9,668 nucleotides of DNA from Spirochaetota bacterium (GTDB lineage: Bacteria > Spirochaetota > Spirochaetia > Treponematales > Rectinemataceae), in NCBI GenBank assembly GCA_023421875.1, contig JAEZSM010000103.1, positions 1 through 9,668 of the forward strand. The letters run 5' to 3'. The translations under genes and the position numbers were made by a program. The notes under the pieces are model-generated. The model saw only the letters and a program-made list of their open reading frames with translations, did not search any database and was not told the DNA's origin. Positions 1-6,097 of the stretch are shown piece after piece. Positions within the stretch are counted from its first letter, which is position 1. Each line of letters starts with the position of its first letter.

Positions 1-691
1 TCGACTTTCTGCCTTGTTCGAGGCGGAAATCCTTAAGATGAACTGCGACAATGCGCGATCCGAAGGCCTCGAAAGCCCGCCTGGAAAATGCGGCTTGGCT
101 TTCTTTTAAGCCGTTTTGGGGAATCAAATTTACCGGGTCGAAGATTATACCCAGGGCGGGCGAATCGATGCGGTCCAGCAAATTTTTTGTTTTTTCAATG
201 CTCGAAACCACATGCTGGTCGGCCACTGGTTCTATGGCGACAATGGAACCGTAACGTTCCGCGGTCCGGGCAAGCCGTGCGGCCGAATCACAGAGAGCAT
301 CGAAAGCGGCCGCTTTATCTGTATCCTGGTGCCAAGAAGAATCGGGATTGAGCGAGCCGGTCTCGGTACCGACTAGGGAACAGCCGAAATCACGGGCAAA
401 GCACAGATGCTCTTCGAAGCGGCGCAGTTGCAGCTCCCGTTTTTCCGCATCCGGATGAATGGGGTTGATATAACAACCTAGGACAGCGATCCCGATTCCC
501 CGGGCGGTAAAAATCTCCCGTATGCCTCTGGCACGTTCCTGACTCAAGTGTCCCGGACTTGCGGGAAATCCCGGTAAGGCCTTGGAAAGGGCCAGTTGGA
601 CACACAAAGCCCCATAGGAGGCAATTCTGTCGGCGAGAACACCAGTCTCGCAGGGGCCGAAATCGTGAGCCCGAAGTCCGAACCGGAACAT
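1..691 (-). CDS. Sugar-phosphate isomerase/epimerase-like TIM barrel protein, 3' end cut by window edge
   Basis: The first 230 residues of a xylose-isomerase-like (AP_endonuc_2) TIM barrel are present; the C-terminus lies beyond the left edge. Visible landmarks are the strand 'GIAVLGCYINPIHPD' (about residues 68-81), 'LVGTETGS' (107-113), 'VAIEPV' with Glu154, 'GIIFDPVN' with Asp185 and 'IVAVHLKDF' with His218. Glu154, Asp185 and His218 fit the family's divalent-metal ligands; the usual last Glu would fall after the cut. Family members are cytosolic and interconvert ketoses or act on sugar phosphates or inositols; the substrate cannot be read here. ATG at 691 is the first start after an in-frame TAG 15 nt upstream. 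No Shine-Dalgarno precedes it, and a -10-like TACAGT lies 6 nt upstream, so the mRNA may be leaderless. It is divergent from the nuclease gene at 750. Confidence 0.85.
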   Translation of the reverse strand, partial: MFRFGLRAHDFGPCETGVLADRIASYGALCVQLALSKALPGFPASPGHLSQERARGIREIFTARGIGIAVLGCYINPIHPDAEKRELQLRRFEEHLCFARDFGCSLVGTETGSLNPDSSWHQDTDKAAAFDALCDSAARLARTAERYGSIVAIEPVADQHVVSSIEKTKNLLDRIDSPALGIIFDPVNLIPQNGLKESQAAFSRRAFEAFGSRIVAVHLKDFRLEQGRKS

Positions 692-697
692 AGCTGT

Positions 698-727
698 ACT
701 GTACTAAGCCTTGGTTTTTGCTGTAAA
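698..727 (-). promoter_or_regulatory. Putative sigma-70 promoter of the isomerase-like gene
   Basis: On the minus strand, TTTACA (722-727, 5/6 to consensus) is followed after 18 nt by TACAGT (698-703, 4/6). The predicted transcription start falls on or next to the ATG at 691, which explains the lack of a ribosome binding site. It overlaps the opposing promoter for the nuclease gene. This is a match by eye only. Confidence 0.4.
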
Positions 728-740
728 GCCGATGTATGCT
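711..740 (+). promoter_or_regulatory. Putative sigma-70 promoter of the membrane-anchored nuclease gene
   Basis: TTGGTT (711-716) and TATGCT (735-740) are separated by 18 nt. The start codon at 750 is only 9 nt past the -10, and no Shine-Dalgarno lies between, so any 5' leader would be about 0-3 nt. The -35 match is weak (3/6) and the -10 is 4/6, so this call is tentative. It lies inside the 58-bp divergent gap. Confidence 0.33.
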
Positions 741-749
741 TAAACCAGA

Positions 750-1184
750 ATGAATATTCCCGATTTATCCATGGTGCTTGTCATTATCGGCGTTTTGGCG
801 CTGTTCTGCGTTGGGCTCTTCATAGGCCTGCTCCTGGGCAGGCGAGGAGGCCGCCTCGAAGTCGAGCGGGAGCTTCCCGACCGGCTTGTCGCGGAGCGCG
901 ACGATGCGGTCAAGCGCTCCCGAGCCGTATTGGGAGGCCATGTGGCCGAGCAGCTGGCTCCCTATCTGCCTGATTTTCCCTGCCCCTTTGAAGATGCGCG
1001 ATTTCTCGGGAAGCCTTTGGATTACGTCTGCTTCAGCGGCGCTTCGGCAGGAGAAATCGAAGAGATCGTCTTTGTCGAAGTTAAGACAGGGGAATCCTCC
1101 CTCTCCAGAGTCGAGAAAAGCGCCCGTCAGGCAATAATCGAAGGCAAGGTCCGCTGGGTCGAATACCGGATTCCCCTGGATTGA
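750..1184 (+). CDS. Membrane-anchored PDDEXK nuclease of the COG4741 / Endonuc_Holl type
   Basis: This 144-residue protein starts with a single hydrophobic segment (about residues 9-30, rich in Val, Ile, Leu and Gly) ending in a basic 'GRRGGR' stretch. A charged helix (about 33-55) follows, then a compact C-terminal domain. That domain has 'PLDYVCFSG' with Asp91, 'IVFVEVKTG' with Glu110 and Lys112, and a trailing helix with Gln127. The D-(E-V-K)-Q arrangement matches the PDDEXK core of archaeal Holliday-junction resolvases, and the whole architecture matches the family described as predicted secreted or membrane endonucleases distantly related to Hjc. Catalysis on DNA is inferred; I know of no established role for this family. 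Topology by the positive-inside rule would put the nuclease domain in the cytoplasm. The start at 750 has no Shine-Dalgarno; Met8 (771) is an alternative but would cut into the membrane segment. The gene is convergent with the ABC permease gene. Confidence 0.82.
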   Translation: MNIPDLSMVLVIIGVLALFCVGLFIGLLLGRRGGRLEVERELPDRLVAERDDAVKRSRAVLGGHVAEQLAPYLPDFPCPFEDARFLGKPLDYVCFSGASAGEIEEIVFVEVKTGESSLSRVEKSARQAIIEGKVRWVEYRIPLD

Positions 1185-1190
1185 TTCGCT

Positions 1191-1210
1191 TGCGGTTTTC
1201 ATACCCCGCA
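1191..1210. terminator. Weak hairpin between convergent genes
   Basis: TGCGG (1191-1195) pairs with CCGCA (1206-1210) around a 10-nt loop, in the 54-bp gap between the nuclease stop and the permease stop. There is no U-tract on either strand, so it is at best a poor bidirectional terminator. It is the only hairpin of note in the gap. Confidence 0.22.
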
Positions 1211-1238
1211 GTTTGCCGCGAGGTTGTTGATTCGCGAA

Positions 1239-2909
1239 CTATTCGAAGCGCGCGTAACGTTTTTCGGCGAACGCAGGAAAACGCAGAAGCCAGAACATGA
1301 TTATTGCTAAAAATACAATCCCGTATATGAGCGCATAAAAATTGCGCGGCAAGGAAACGTAAAAAGTAAAAGCGCCCAACGCCGCCAATAACCCCATCGC
1401 AGCCAATATGACGATTACCGCATTGGGATTCTGCTTCATCGCCGCTATGGGATTGTCCCAGCGCAGCCTAGGATTTGCCGTGTCCAGCCACAACCCTCCC
1501 ATGTTGAAGGCGGTGGAAAATAGGAGGGCGAGAATAAACCCCAAGGCAAGATCTACAGCGCCTACACCGAGCACGATCCGCGAGGCGACGCAACCGACTA
1601 CTGCTCCGAAAACTGAAAAAATTTCCGCATGCAAAAGCTTGGACACGAAATACTCGAAAGAGCTTACCGGCAGTGCCTTGATCCAGGGCAGCATTTTCGC
1701 GTCCCTTGAAACAGCAGTGCACGCAATGCTCGTGGATGAGCCCAAAAAACCCCCCAGCGCGGCGGGAATCAGATACGCCACAGGTCCAGCGAGCAAAGGC
1801 TCTAGTGCCGAGAACATCCCTTCAATGCTCGAGCGTTGAGAAAGAAAGGCTATGCCCATAAAAACAGGTAGCAGTATTACGATGAAAGGCCCGTTTATGA
1901 AAAAAATCGGTTCGCGGTTCATCAGCCTTATTTCCCTGGCCAGAAGACTCGCAATGGGGGTTTGGCGCCGGCCGTACTCTTCGGAACCACCGTTATTCCT
2001 TCTTTTTCCTTTGGAAAAACTCGTTTCGCCGAATATCTGTATGCTTCGCAGGTAGGGCTTGCCCAAAAAGAAGACAACGAGTGCCAGCACCGCGAAGCCA
2101 AGAGCAAAATTTCCTATGAGCGATGAAAAGCCAATAAAGTCCCCGGCCCGGCTCAGAGACTTCCATGCCAGCAGCGACGGAATCCAGGCCCTTCCAAGGC
2201 GCGACAAAAACGAATCGGGGGCGGTAAACTCCGCGGCGAAGGAAGCATCCTGCAGCTTCGTCATGGTTCCCTGAATGTAAAGATTGAACGCCAGCGCCAG
2301 GCCAATGCCGACGAACCCTCCAAGGTAGATGATGAAATTTTTATTGCGGAACAGGGACGAGACATTCATCATGGGTATGAGCACAAGATAGGAAACAGCC
2401 AGGGGAATCAAGGGCAGGGCCAGGGAGGACAAGAGGGCGTACAGGTAGAAAAACACTGGCGGACCTTCGTGCAGTCCGTAAACGACCGCGCTTACCATCA
2501 TCATGAAAACCCCGATAAGAGCGTTGGTAAAATAAACCAGCGACATCTTTGCAAGCAAAAGCTCGTGAGGCTTGAAGGGCAGCACCAGGAATCCCGAATC
2601 CACCGCCGATGCCGAAAAAAGAGACAGTGCCATGGTAAAGGAAAACACGAAAACGATGAGCGCCGCGGAGATTGAGGTGTACAGCAGCATCATATCTTCC
2701 AGCCCCGCTGGTTTGAAAGCGCCATACATGGCCTGGCTGTTCATCACGAATATGAAGGCAAATTCGGCGATCAAAAAAAGAATTCCTATGCCGATGGCTA
2801 TTGTTTTTATGAGCGTCTTGGGCTGCTTCAGTTCCTTTCGGGTGGGCAGGCTGATGCTGAAGGTGCTTCTGATGTTCAGAATGGCCAGGCTTAAAACGCG
2901 GGATTTCAT
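1239..2909 (-). CDS. ABC-2 type transporter permease, about 12 membrane segments
   Basis: This 556-residue integral membrane protein is the membrane partner of the ATPase encoded just upstream. Hydrophobic segments are visible at about residues 32-56, 75-98, 118-145, 152-180, 192-214, 263-283, 333-356, 369-390, 412-435, 440-465, 497-518 and 525-545: two groups of about six split by a charged loop near 284-332 that contains 'KGKRRNNGG'. This length and split fit large fused-type ABC-2 exporters (BcrAB/YhgE-like families and uncharacterised 'putative ABC exporter' families) rather than 6-helix permeases. The exported substrate is unknown. The ATG overlaps the ATPase stop codon by 4 nt (ATGA), indicating translational coupling; a GGGAGAG sits 9 nt before it, inside the ATPase gene. 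No signal peptide or enzymatic domain is evident. Confidence 0.85.
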   Translation of the reverse strand: MKSRVLSLAILNIRSTFSISLPTRKELKQPKTLIKTIAIGIGILFLIAEFAFIFVMNSQAMYGAFKPAGLEDMMLLYTSISAALIVFVFSFTMALSLFSASAVDSGFLVLPFKPHELLLAKMSLVYFTNALIGVFMMMVSAVVYGLHEGPPVFFYLYALLSSLALPLIPLAVSYLVLIPMMNVSSLFRNKNFIIYLGGFVGIGLALAFNLYIQGTMTKLQDASFAAEFTAPDSFLSRLGRAWIPSLLAWKSLSRAGDFIGFSSLIGNFALGFAVLALVVFFLGKPYLRSIQIFGETSFSKGKRRNNGGSEEYGRRQTPIASLLAREIRLMNREPIFFINGPFIVILLPVFMGIAFLSQRSSIEGMFSALEPLLAGPVAYLIPAALGGFLGSSTSIACTAVSRDAKMLPWIKALPVSSFEYFVSKLLHAEIFSVFGAVVGCVASRIVLGVGAVDLALGFILALLFSTAFNMGGLWLDTANPRLRWDNPIAAMKQNPNAVIVILAAMGLLAALGAFTFYVSLPRNFYALIYGIVFLAIIMFWLLRFPAFAEKRYARFE

Positions 2910-3673
2910 AAAGCTTCGCTCTCCCGGGAAGAATCCACCAGTTCCAAGAAAAGCCGCTCCAGGCTGTTATCGTCCGCCGCTCCGGCTCCCGCCGATTCCT
3001 TCCGCCTGCGGAGATCCTCGATGGTACCCGTAAAAATAATCCTGCCCTTGTCGATAATCGCCAGCTCGTTGCAGACTTTTTCGGCCACTTCCATGACATG
3101 AGTGGAGAAGAATACGCATTTACCTGCTTTTACACGCTGACGCATCAGTTCCTTCAGCTCGAAGGCGGACTGAGGATCCAGGCCGACCATGGGTTCATCC
3201 AGGACCCAGTTGGAAGGATCGTGGATCAGGCTGGCGATAAGTCCCAGTTTCTGCTTCATCCCCCGGGAAAAACTGCCAATGGAAGCCGAGAGTACATCCG
3301 AAAGCCCGAAACGAGCCGCGTACTCGTCGATCCGCTCCCTGCGCTCCCGGGTGGAAATCCGAAAAACATCACCGATAAAATTGAGGTATTCCATGGCTTT
3401 AAGCCGGTTAAAAAGCTCCGGATTATCGTGGACGAGGCCTATACGCTGCTTGGCTTCCAATGGCCGCTCGGCCATGGCGATACCGTCGATCAGCACCGTT
3501 CCGGAATCGGGTTCCAAGGCTCCGCAGAATACCCTGATTGTCGTCGTCTTGCCGGCGCCGTTCGGACCAAGAAAGCCGAAAATCTTTCCGTTGGGAACGC
3601 TCAACGAAAGGGAATCGATCGCCTTTCGATCACTTTTCGCGTAGGTTTTTGAGACACTTGACAGCTCGATCAT
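2906..3673 (-). CDS. ABC transporter ATP-binding protein (ABC-2 exporter type)
   Basis: This 255-residue cytosolic ATPase should energise the permease encoded next to it. Its motifs, in order, are Walker A 'GPNGAGKTT' (residues 36-44, Lys42), an atypical Q-loop region 'GLVHDNPELF' with Asp83 where Gln or Glu is usual, the signature 'FSRGM' (135-139, a variant of LSGGQ common in DrrA/NatA-like ATPases), Walker B 'WVLDEP' with Glu160, D-loop 'GLDP' (164-167) and switch 'STH' with His192. The C-terminal 40 residues form the short tail usual in this class. A longer reading from a TTG at 3685 is possible, but GGAGG at 3679-3683 lies exactly 5 nt before the ATG at 3673 and inside that longer reading, so 3673 is preferred. 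The two genes form a minus-strand operon. The substrate could be a drug, peptide, lipid or ion and cannot be decided here. Confidence 0.93.
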   Translation of the reverse strand: MIELSSVSKTYAKSDRKAIDSLSLSVPNGKIFGFLGPNGAGKTTTIRVFCGALEPDSGTVLIDGIAMAERPLEAKQRIGLVHDNPELFNRLKAMEYLNFIGDVFRISTRERRERIDEYAARFGLSDVLSASIGSFSRGMKQKLGLIASLIHDPSNWVLDEPMVGLDPQSAFELKELMRQRVKAGKCVFFSTHVMEVAEKVCNELAIIDKGRIIFTGTIEDLRRRKESAGAGAADDNSLERLFLELVDSSRESEAL

Positions 3674-3678
3674 AGAAT

Positions 3679-3683
3679 CCTCC
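3679..3683 (-). promoter_or_regulatory. Shine-Dalgarno site fixing the ABC ATPase start
   Basis: On the minus strand GGAGG is followed by ATTCT and then the ATG at 3673, an ideal 5-nt spacing. It overlaps the codons that a TTG start at 3685 would use, which argues against that longer start. Confidence 0.85.
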
Positions 3684-3698
3684 AAGCATCGCGGGGGT

Positions 3699-3729
3699 TT
3701 TATAGTTTACTGGACCTGAAAAACCCCAA
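3699..3729 (-). promoter_or_regulatory. Possible promoter of the ABC exporter operon
   Basis: On the minus strand TATAAA (3699-3704) is a good -10 (5/6). The best upstream hexamer is TTGGGG (3724-3729), with a long 19-nt spacer, so the -35 is doubtful. Transcription from here would give a leader of roughly 20 nt carrying the GGAGG site. Confidence 0.28.
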
Positions 3730-3748
3730 AATGTCGATTTATCCCCAA

Positions 3749-3774
3749 GAATATCCCAAAGCGAAAGGATATTC
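3749..3774. repeat. Perfect 8-bp inverted repeat in a divergent intergenic region (operator candidate)
   Basis: GAATATCC (3749-3756) and its exact reverse complement GGATATTC (3767-3774) flank a 10-nt A-rich spacer; the arm centres are 18 bp apart, close to two helical turns. It lies in the 178-bp gap between the ABC exporter operon and the CBS/DRTGG/PHP operon. It is about 45 bp upstream of the putative exporter -10 and about 65 bp upstream of the CBS gene -10. There is no U-tract, so a terminator is unlikely. A dimeric regulator site is the natural reading, but no local transcription factor gene is present to assign it to. Confidence 0.4.
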
Positions 3775-3838
3775 CAGCGTATCGATAAGAAAAGCTCTCT
3801 ACCCGATCCAGGCTCTTTCCCATTCCTGAAGGCTTGTG

Positions 3839-3844
3839 CATAAT
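3839..3844 (+). promoter_or_regulatory. Putative -10 element of the CBS/DRTGG/PHP operon
   Basis: CATAAT (5/6 to TATAAT) ends 7 nt before the ATG at 3852. The best -35 at 17 nt spacing is TTTCCC (3816-3821, 3/6), which is weak. Transcription would start at or one base before the ATG, matching the absence of a Shine-Dalgarno there. The rest of the 3674-3851 gap holds only the exporter promoter and the inverted repeat. Confidence 0.35.
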
Positions 3845-3851
3845 AAACCGG

Positions 3852-4814
3852 ATGACCACAGTACCTATCGACACCGCATCCAGCCCCGGCGTAGTGATGG
3901 AACTCCTCTACAGTCTCAGGGTGAAGGATGCCATGACCTCTTCGGTGATCACCGCATCCACCACCGCGCGACTCCGCCATGTCCAAGATCTCATGCGGGA
4001 ACACGCCATTACCGCCGTGCCCATCATGGACGGGGAACGCCTTTTGGGCATCGTCTCCATCGGCGACATCATCCAGGCACTGGATTCCGGAACTATGGAG
4101 CGCCCGGCCTCCGAGGTGATGAGCAGCTCCGTGGTCACACTGGACGAAGACATGCCTCTTTCCTTCGCAGTAACCTACTTCGACCGCTATAAATACGGCC
4201 GTTTCCCCGTCTTGGCCGTCGACGGCAGGCTCTCTGGCATCATCACTGCCTCGGACGTGCTGCGGCGCCTGCTTATCGCCCTGAACGAGGAAATCGGCCG
4301 CATGGAACAGCGCATTGCCGGCCGACAGCCCCCCAGCGAAGGCCCCTTGCCCACCATGGAACTGAGCTTCGGCTCGGCACCCCTGGACTTTGCCAGGGCG
4401 GGGAACATAAGCGCGCGCTTCAAGAAAACCCTCACCGAAAAGGGCTGCCCCCCGGCTATCGCACGCCGGGTGGCGGTAGCCTCCTACGAACTGGAACTCA
4501 ACCAGGTGATCCACTCCTCAGGCGGCATCATGCGAATGAGGGTTTTTGACGACAGCATCGAAATCCTGGCCCAGGACGAAGGCCCGGGCATACCCGACCT
4601 GGATCTGGCCATGCGGGAAGGCTATTCTACCGCCAACGAATGGGTACGCTCCCTCGGCTTCGGGGCAGGCATGGGCCTGCCCAACGTCAAGCGAGTGGCC
4701 GACGATTTTTCCATCGAATCTCCCCCCGGCAAGGGCACCTCTGTTCGAGCCCTCATCGCCTGGGCTAAAGAAAAACCGAACACGACACAAGGAGGCGACC
4801 ATGCTGACCAGTGA
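3852..4814 (+). CDS. Tandem CBS domains fused to a GHKL (anti-sigma/RsbT-like) ATPase domain
   Basis: This 320-residue cytosolic protein has two CBS motifs (about 25-78, 'VKDAMTSSVITAS...GIVSIGDIIQAL'; and 86-140, 'MSSSVVTLDED...GIITASDVLRRL'), a short linker, and a histidine-kinase-like ATPase domain (about 168-304). The ATPase carries an N-box (Glu213, Asn217), a G1 box 'DEGPGI' (242-247) and a G2 box 'GFGAGMGL' (269-276), all intact. CBS pairs bind adenine nucleotides or S-adenosyl compounds; RsbT/SpoIIAB-like ATPases phosphorylate a partner protein or sequester a sigma factor. No phospho-acceptor His is seen, so the likely role is a ligand-gated serine kinase or anti-sigma-type switch. 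ATG 3852 is chosen because of the nearby -10; TTG 3834 (6 residues longer) and ATG 3897 (15 shorter) are alternatives, and none has a good Shine-Dalgarno. Its last 14 nt overlap the DRTGG gene. Such proteins often neighbour [FeFe]-hydrogenase operons. Confidence 0.88.
   Translation: MTTVPIDTASSPGVVMELLYSLRVKDAMTSSVITASTTARLRHVQDLMREHAITAVPIMDGERLLGIVSIGDIIQALDSGTMERPASEVMSSSVVTLDEDMPLSFAVTYFDRYKYGRFPVLAVDGRLSGIITASDVLRRLLIALNEEIGRMEQRIAGRQPPSEGPLPTMELSFGSAPLDFARAGNISARFKKTLTEKGCPPAIARRVAVASYELELNQVIHSSGGIMRMRVFDDSIEILAQDEGPGIPDLDLAMREGYSTANEWVRSLGFGAGMGLPNVKRVADDFSIESPPGKGTSVRALIAWAKEKPNTTQGGDHADQ
4789..4795 (+). promoter_or_regulatory. Shine-Dalgarno site of the DRTGG-domain gene
   Basis: AAGGAGG is followed by a 5-nt spacer and the ATG at 4801. 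It lies inside the 3' end of the CBS/ATPase gene and fixes the start of the small gene within a longer open frame that extends upstream. Confidence 0.85.
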
Positions 4815-5133
4815 GCTCCGGGCTCTGGCGGAGGCCAGGCCGGTTCAGGCCGAGTACAAGGACGGAGCGATCGAGGGTGGCTATACCTCGGACCTGCTCT
4901 CCGACGTTATGGCCCACGCCAAGACCGGGGATGTTCTGGTCACCATACAGGCGCACAAGAATACCGTGGCCGTCGCCGGCCTGGTCGGAGCCCCTGCCAT
5001 AATCCTCTGCAACGACAGACCCATTCCCGATGACATGATCCAGGCTGCCAAAGAGGAGGGCATAGCCCTTTTTTCCACTTCCTTGAGCCAGTTTGAGGTT
5101 TCTGGAAGGCTCTGGAAAGCCCTCAAGGCCTAA
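4801..5133 (+). CDS. Small stand-alone DRTGG-like domain protein
   Basis: This 110-residue soluble protein is made of one domain resembling DRTGG, the fold found in the middle of phosphotransacetylase-type proteins and next to CBS pairs. The visible pattern is 'GYTSDLLSDVMAHAKTGD' (27-44), a 'VLVTIQAHKNTVAVAGLVGAPAI' strand-helix-strand, 'ILCNDRPIPDDMIQAAKEEGIALFSTS', then a C-terminal helix. The literal DRTGG string is not present, as is usual in the short hydrogenase-associated versions, which are often mis-annotated as HPr serine kinase. It has no catalytic motif and is presumably a ligand-binding or protein-interaction partner of the CBS/ATPase. It overlaps that gene by 14 nt and precedes the PHP gene by 17 nt, so all three should be co-transcribed and probably translationally coupled. 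Confidence 0.8.
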   Translation: MLTSELRALAEARPVQAEYKDGAIEGGYTSDLLSDVMAHAKTGDVLVTIQAHKNTVAVAGLVGAPAIILCNDRPIPDDMIQAAKEEGIALFSTSLSQFEVSGRLWKALKA

Positions 5134-5150
5134 GGCACGAGGCCGGCGCC

Positions 5151-6086
5151 ATGGATCTTCTGCGCCTGAGCGCGGATCTGCACAACCATTCTTGTCTCAG
5201 TCCCTGCGGGGACCTGTCCATGTCGCCGAGGCTCCTGGCGGCCAGGGCTCGGGAACGCGGCATCGATATAATGGCACTGACCGACCACAATGCCTGTCTC
5301 AACTGCCCGCCCTTCGCCCTGGCCTGCGCCCGCAGGGGTATTCTGCCGCTTTTCGGCATGGAGCTCTGCTCCGCCGAGGAAGCGCACCTCCTGGCGCTGT
5401 TTCCCGACCTAAAAAGCGCCCTGGAATTCGGGGCCGCGGTTCACCAGCTTCTGCCCGCTCTCCCCTGGGATCCTGAAGCCTTCGGGGACCAGGCGGTGGT
5501 GGACCAGGCGGAGGGGCTGCTGGAGCTGCATCCCGTCTACCTCGGGGCCGCCCTGGAAGCTTCCTTCGACGAACTGGCACGCCGCGCTGCAACCGCGGGA
5601 GCCCTGGTAATTCCCGCCCACGTGGACAGGGCAATGTTTTCGGTGCAGAGCCAGCTCGGATTCCTTCCCCCCGGCCCCTACGATGCCGTCGAGTCGGTAT
5701 TCGCCCCGGAGCCCCATCTCTCGGGCGGTCACAGCATTGTATCCGGCTCCGACGCCCACTACCCCGAGCACATCGGCAGGCGACCCTTCGGTGTGGATCT
5801 GCCCAGGGCTGCGGTAGAGGATCTGGCGAAAGCCCTAAAAATGTATACGAAAATGAACAGTCTGGAAGGATTTCAAGGCAGCGAGAGGGCCAAAGACTCG
5901 AAAGGCCTAAACGAAACCGTGGCCCCACTCTATCAAGAAGCCGGAGAATTTGGCGGCTACGAAGAACTCCTCGCCCAGCCTTTGGTAACATCCTATCCCC
6001 AGGACCAGGCAAAAGGCTTTTTTGAAGAACTCAGACAGGCGCTTCAGGCGGGCAGGGTTGAGCCTTCCTTCGCCCGAAAAAACTAA
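5151..6086 (+). CDS. PHP-domain metal-dependent phosphoesterase with extended C-terminal region
   Basis: This 311-residue cytosolic protein has the PHP signatures 'DLHNHS' (His11, His13), 'ALTDHN' (Asp45, His46), Glu71 in 'FGMEL', His157 in 'VIPAHVDR' and 'SGSDAHY' (Asp201, His203), followed by 'HIGRR'. The trinuclear metal-site set therefore looks complete and the enzyme is probably active on a phosphoester; the substrate is unknown. Hydrogenase-linked PHP proteins of this type are usually about 230-250 residues. Here a further stretch (about 235-311) follows the core, rich in Glu, Lys, Gln and Gly, and ends in an amphipathic helix 'FFEELRQALQAGR' that resembles the normal C-terminal helix of the family. 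GAGG 8 nt before the ATG serves as the ribosome binding site. It is the last gene of the triad and converges with the lipoprotein gene with only 11 bp between stops. No terminator is visible there. Confidence 0.88.
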   Translation: MDLLRLSADLHNHSCLSPCGDLSMSPRLLAARARERGIDIMALTDHNACLNCPPFALACARRGILPLFGMELCSAEEAHLLALFPDLKSALEFGAAVHQLLPALPWDPEAFGDQAVVDQAEGLLELHPVYLGAALEASFDELARRAATAGALVIPAHVDRAMFSVQSQLGFLPPGPYDAVESVFAPEPHLSGGHSIVSGSDAHYPEHIGRRPFGVDLPRAAVEDLAKALKMYTKMNSLEGFQGSERAKDSKGLNETVAPLYQEAGEFGGYEELLAQPLVTSYPQDQAKGFFEELRQALQAGRVEPSFARKN

Positions 6087-6097
6087 GACGACACGGC

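Noticed and set aside
596..973. 125-codon plus-strand frame starting inside the isomerase-like gene
   Set aside because: It spans the divergent promoter region and is out of frame with the nuclease; the end is Arg/Ala/Pro-rich shadow sequence.
765..1202. 145-codon minus-strand frame opposite the nuclease gene
   Set aside because: The plus strand has a membrane helix and an ordered PDDEXK core; the antisense reading has no recognisable motif.
3630..4514. 294-codon open frame on the minus strand opposite the CBS/ATPase gene
   Set aside because: It lies antisense to a gene with intact CBS and GHKL motifs, has low-complexity GC-driven composition and no recognisable domain.
5299..6012. 237-codon minus-strand open frame opposite the PHP gene
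   Set aside because: Its translation is Arg/Pro/Gly-rich, the mark of a GC-rich antisense shadow; the plus strand carries the complete PHP motif set.
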